Positions 60,577 to 64,000 of a stretch of DNA of 64,000 bases are shown here, piece after piece (the stretch's first letter is position 1; each line of letters begins with the position of its first letter). The DNA is taken from NCBI GenBank assembly GCA_007844125.1, contig CM017564.1:27381158-27445157 (forward strand), in the 5' to 3' direction. The notes below the pieces were generated by a model. It did not search any database. It was not told the DNA's origin and worked only from the letters and a program-made list of their open reading frames with translations. The translations under genes and the position numbers were made by a program. This stretch comes from Sinonovacula constricta. Its lineage: Eukaryota > Mollusca > Bivalvia > Cardiida > Solecurtidae.

Positions 60577-62024
60577 GTGAGTTAACATGTATCATGTGAT
60601 ATTTGCTAACCAGCTACAGAAAAACACAAAAGGTTTACATCTACTTCATCCATAGGTAGAAATATGTTTACTTAAAGCCTAAGTAGTAAAGAGTATACAT
60701 CTTAAACAGACAGCTTACTGTGGGACCTCCTTGATCTGGATCTACAATGTCTACCATGGCATTATCAAACCTAGCAAGTTGAGAGGTTATGCTAACAGCA
60801 ACAACACAACTGTATCACTTGTCGATTGTGCTCAGCAATCTATATGCTTGGGCAATATGGCATTTTACACTTGAAGACATTTTGTTCTCTACAGGGCAAG
60901 TTCTTAAAACTATGTTGACTTGGTATCAGTAGGATAGCATTTGGATGCCAAAGATTTTTTTATTTGAAAGTTCAAGACTAGTGACTACCAGAAGTTATAT
61001 TACTGTCTTTGTGACTGTTTTGTAATGACTGACAAAAAGTTATTGCCTTGTGACTGTTTTTCAGTGACTTCCAAAAAGTTTCATCACTGTCTTTGTGATT
61101 GTTTTTCAGTGACTTTCAAAAGATTTCATCACTGACTTTGTGACTGTTTTTCATTGACTCCCCAAAAAGTTAATTACATTTATGGTACCCATTTAAGGAC
61201 AATTGAATGAACTTTAATCTTAAAAATCCTTGAACACCTCTGCTAAGAGATGAGAATGACACCTGATTAACCCATGTGGTTTTAAGTTGCCAAAATTAGT
61301 ACATTATGTAGATTGTAAGAAGTTGTATTGGTACAAAGACTCTAAAGTCTAACTACAACAGCTGCCTATGGACAAATTTCTAATATACTACATAAGGGTT
61401 GACACACTTTAGCCCAGACAACAATAAAACAGTAGATGTTGTTGATGTTCTTTCTGGTAGAAGACACCAAGAGCAACATATGAAACATGATAGTAATGGG
61501 ATCATAACCAAATAATTCAGAAATCACTGAAGAATGGTCCACTGCTGTAACAGTGATGAGTTTTAGTTGCTGGCTTTCTAATTAAAAAAAAAAGACAACT
61601 ATATTTAAGTTCGAAAAATTGTAATTCTGCAAAAATGGTGCAGAAATCCCATGTTACTTGTATGATGCATTATTTATTTCCGGAGTTGAATGTCATGTTG
61701 TTATCTACTGGTAATATAAACATTGTCTTATCCTTTACTCAATATATTCTTACTTATTGTCCTTCAGACACTTACTGTCTTAAAAAACTAAATTTAAAAT
61801 TAAATGCTGTTCAAACTATTGATTTTGTAATCAAGTTTGATCACTTCATTGATAAATTGAATTTTAACATTTAATTGACTCTAATTTTTTCTGACTGATT
61901 ACAATAACACACACGTGATTTCTTTGCATAGTTTGACAGATGTGAATATTCAGTTTAAGATAACAGATTAATGTTTCATTGGATTCTAGGCCACTTTTTC
62001 AAATAAGTTTTTTTCTATAAATAG
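60577..62024 (+). other. intron, 1448 bp
   Basis: Contains a family F half-motif (60710-60755, ttgatctggatctacaatgt) and a 46-bp array (60999-61174). The rest is AT-rich without recognised features. Confidence 0.7.
60999..61174. repeat. ~46-bp tandem repeat, about 4 units
   Basis: ctttgtgactgtttttcagt followed by gact..caaaaagtttcatcact, with small length differences between units. Confidence 0.8.
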
Positions 62025-62214
62025 ATCCATGACCTTGACCTTGGTGCTGGTGACTGGTTGGATGTGATGGACAAGACCGGGGCCCACCAGCTGGCTTCAT
62101 ACAGTGGTCAGGTGAAGAATGAGGTCATCACAGTGTTTGTGTCGGGTGTCTCTCTCCATCTCTTCACAGACCTCACCCTCAGTGGCATGGGTTTCAACAT
62201 TTCATATCATACAG
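62025..62214 (+). CDS. exon 8: CUB2, second half
   Basis: Acceptor tctataaatag ends at 62024 (weak pyrimidine tract); donor gtatca starts at 62215. Phase 0 in, phase 1 out. Residues 352-414: D-W-L-D-V-M-D (361-367), a V-I-T-V-F-V-S-G-V-S-L-H-L-F-T-D run (two beta strands), then S-G-M-G-F-N-I-S-Y at the usual CUB end. No cysteines, as in CUB1. Sequon at N409. Confidence 0.94.
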
Positions 62215-62877
62215 GTATCATGTTATTGGATATTCTTTTGAGATATTGTGATTATATAGGGAAATTTTAATAGCAGACATTTAGTCTGTTCAACCATCTA
62301 CAGTATTCTTGAAAAGTATTGTGTATATGAAAAGCCTATAAATGTTTTCAGCTTTTATTCAGCATACAATTTCATCACTGAAAGGTATTGTGTCCTCTAA
62401 TATGAGCTATTTTTAGTCACCCTTCTTTGTCCAGTTGTGATCATTGAAAATGAATTTTAAAGTTCAAAACAAGTAAACATTTGTATTCTGTGTTTTATAT
62501 CAATTTAATAAGTAAAACATGCAAGTAAGGGGTGCCTCTATCATATTGGTAGAGTTGTGGACTTAATGCGGGAAGGTCTTCCAGCTGACTTATGTAGCAC
62601 CTTGGTTCTACCCAGACATTTGTGTGGGGCCTTCCTCCACCAAATAGCTGGATGTGGCTACAATGATCATAATTGGTCACTGCAATGTATTTAAAAAACA
62701 ACAACAAACAACCATGAAAGTCTATTACAGGCAGCATTAAACTGTGCCTTGGATAAATCCCTGTGTCTTTGAATTTGGAAGTTAAAGATCTTTTACAGAA
62801 GCCACACATTTAGTTGGTCAGAGGAAATATCACTTTCTTGTTAATATTTTTCCTCTTTATTTCTTTTTATTTCTCAG
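62215..62877 (+). other. intron, 663 bp
   Basis: Contains SINE copy E4 (62529-62710). Nothing else recognised. Confidence 0.75.
62529..62710 (+). mobile_element. SINE family E, copy E4 (internally deleted)
   Basis: Head ggggtgcctctatcatattg, then a direct jump to gacttaatgcgggaaggtct: the tRNA loop and B box are missing. Body ggttctacccagacatttgt and ctacaatgatcataattggt; tail aacaacaacaaacaa. Confidence 0.85.
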
Positions 62878-63050
62878 GCTGTACAGCTGTTTTGTATGGG
62901 GGCTTTGGCCACATAGTTGTTGGTGCTGGGACTGGGTACCAGTATGCTCACAATCTCAACTGTTCCTGGGCCCTGCATGCCTCCTCATCCAGGAATGCTA
63001 CTCTAGTTTTCCATCAACTGAACACAGAGGCAGTCTTTGACTTTATAGAG
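62878..63050 (+). CDS. exon 9: CUB3, first half
   Basis: Acceptor tttatttctcag ends at 62877. Completes Gly415. Residues 415-472: Cys416, G-H-I-V-V (425-429), Y..Y-A-H-N-L-N-Cys443-S-W-A-L, N-A-T-L-V-F-H-Q-L-N-T-E (454-465), then D-F-I-E. A first-half CUB domain with sequons at N442 and N454. The end at 63050 (gag before gtatat) is the best donor. However, the next codons read V-Y, which also fits the CUB pattern D.iEVyd, so the exon could extend further; the frame meets a stop at 63120. CUB3's second half is outside the window. Confidence 0.87.
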
Positions 63051-64000
63051 GTATATTTAGCATGTGTGACAAACAAGTCATGTCACTTATCAATATTTGA
63101 GTTAATGCAGGTTCTATGCTAGCATCAAAAACAAAAATCCCTGAAATTTTCTATTTAAATTAATGTTACAGAAATGCTATGCATATCTCCCCTATTAAGA
63201 AAAATGTTCAAATAGTTGTAAAAGCAGCAGTTATTTGCTTGTTGGAATTTTTTTATCGTGTCAAATTTAAAGTGATAGGTAAAATTGTAAAATAATGGTC
63301 TATATAAAATAATGGTCTATATAAAAGCCATGAAAAAACAAACTATGTGCGCCTGATTTGTCACTTCTTATTTTCAATAGTCTGTCATTTTGTTACCCTA
63401 CTGTGGTTCATGGCTTTATGACATTTTACAGTCTCTGGAGATCTGAGGCTTTAATTTATAGACACTCAGTGTACATTTGCATAAATGTCTCATCTACAAG
63501 CTGATGGCACTAAAACATTCTGTAAGTAAACCGCAAAAACTTTTGACAATTGAACAGGTTTTTCACCTTTCTTTTAATTTTTTATTTAATAAAAATGTAT
63601 CTGATACTAATTACAATAAAACAAATTAAAAATTAAATAGTGTTGTGAAATTTTACTTTTTCAATTTCACTTTGTTTAAGTTATTCTTTGGAACTGATTT
63701 TATTGTACTTGCTTAATATTTTCAAGCTGTGTAATGGTGTAGCAATTAAGGGGCAGCTATTCCACCAAAAAACATTTCTTTGATTTTTTATTTTATATAA
63801 AATGTAAGCACTGGCGAGATGCTTCATTTCAGAGTCATCTCTGTGACTAACCTATCTCTACAAAGAATGATTTCTTCTTAACAAGTGTGATCTCTTTTAA
63901 TTTTTCACAAAATGAATAACAATAATATCAACTCTGCCTAAGCCCAAATGCGAGCTTTTAATGACCTGTATTGAATTAATGACATGAATCTAATCCATAA
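63051..64000 (+). other. start of the next intron (assumed)
   Basis: AT-rich, no exon or repeat family recognised up to the window edge. A short local repeat (ataatggtctatataaaa, twice near 63293-63325) is present. Confidence 0.5.

Larger units (their letters stand above)
12100..63050 (+). other. Gene span: CTLD-LDLa-CUB-CUB-CUB extracellular protein (partial)
   Basis: Nine + strand exons (12100-12169, 15167-15248, 26649-26743, 27400-27723, 35129-35259, 46653-46857, 60431-60576, 62025-62214, 62878-63050) total 1416 nt, which is exactly 472 codons. Every junction phase agrees (0;1;2;1;1;0;1;0;1) and there is no in-frame stop. The modules are all extracellular and disulphide-rich, so the product is expected to be secreted or the ectodomain of a membrane protein. 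N-X-S/T sites are present at residues 15, 296, 409, 442 and 454. No signal peptide or transmembrane segment lies in the window, so the gene runs off both sides. I do not recognise a named orthologue; CTLD, LDLa and CUB modules are common in invertebrate adhesion and recognition receptors. The phases and domain continuity are seen directly; the joining of exons is inferred. Confidence 0.9.

Overview
The window is AT-rich animal genomic DNA. Small exons with consensus splice sites are separated by introns of 0.7 to 13.6 kb packed with short transposons and minisatellites. The mix of tRNA-derived SINEs with clear target-site duplications, many short inverted-repeat elements and long minisatellites, plus an extracellular C-type lectin/LDLa/CUB protein, suggests a mollusc, probably a bivalve. 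That is inference; no species can be named from sequence alone.

One protein-coding gene is supported, on the + strand. Nine exons between 12100 and 63050 join in compatible phases into an uninterrupted 472-codon partial protein. Its order is a short lead-in, one C-type lectin domain (CTLD, about residues 21-149), one LDL-receptor class A module (154-188), and CUB1 (193-300), CUB2 (307-413) and the first half of CUB3 (416-472). Neither end of the gene is in the window. The CTLD keeps its six cysteines but lacks the usual calcium/sugar-binding motifs. Just before the CUB1 start exon, three decayed copies of that exon's 5' part lie in tandem, some carrying their own splice acceptor.

Region 1-12.1 kb has no exon I can support. 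It holds a 48-bp minisatellite (1-1390), two LINE 3' remnants, a long AT run and copies of dispersed elements. The rest is intron. Introns carry a 54-bp array (13.0-14.8 kb), a 42-bp array (22 kb), a 21-bp array (39.8 kb), a 40-bp array of about 107 units (50.9-55.2 kb), a ~150-bp array (58-59 kb), a 63-bp array (59.8 kb) and a 46-bp array (61 kb).

Interspersed families recognised by comparing the window with itself: family A, a TTAA-flanked inverted-repeat element, about ten copies; family B, a ~205-bp inverted-repeat element, four copies; three tRNA-derived SINE families, C (three copies), D (eight) and E (five); and single inverted-repeat elements at 16240, 30437, 40562 and 42733. Two nested insertions (D inside A at 55.4 kb, B inside E at 23.9 kb) give a relative order of activity. 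Family letters are mine, not database names.
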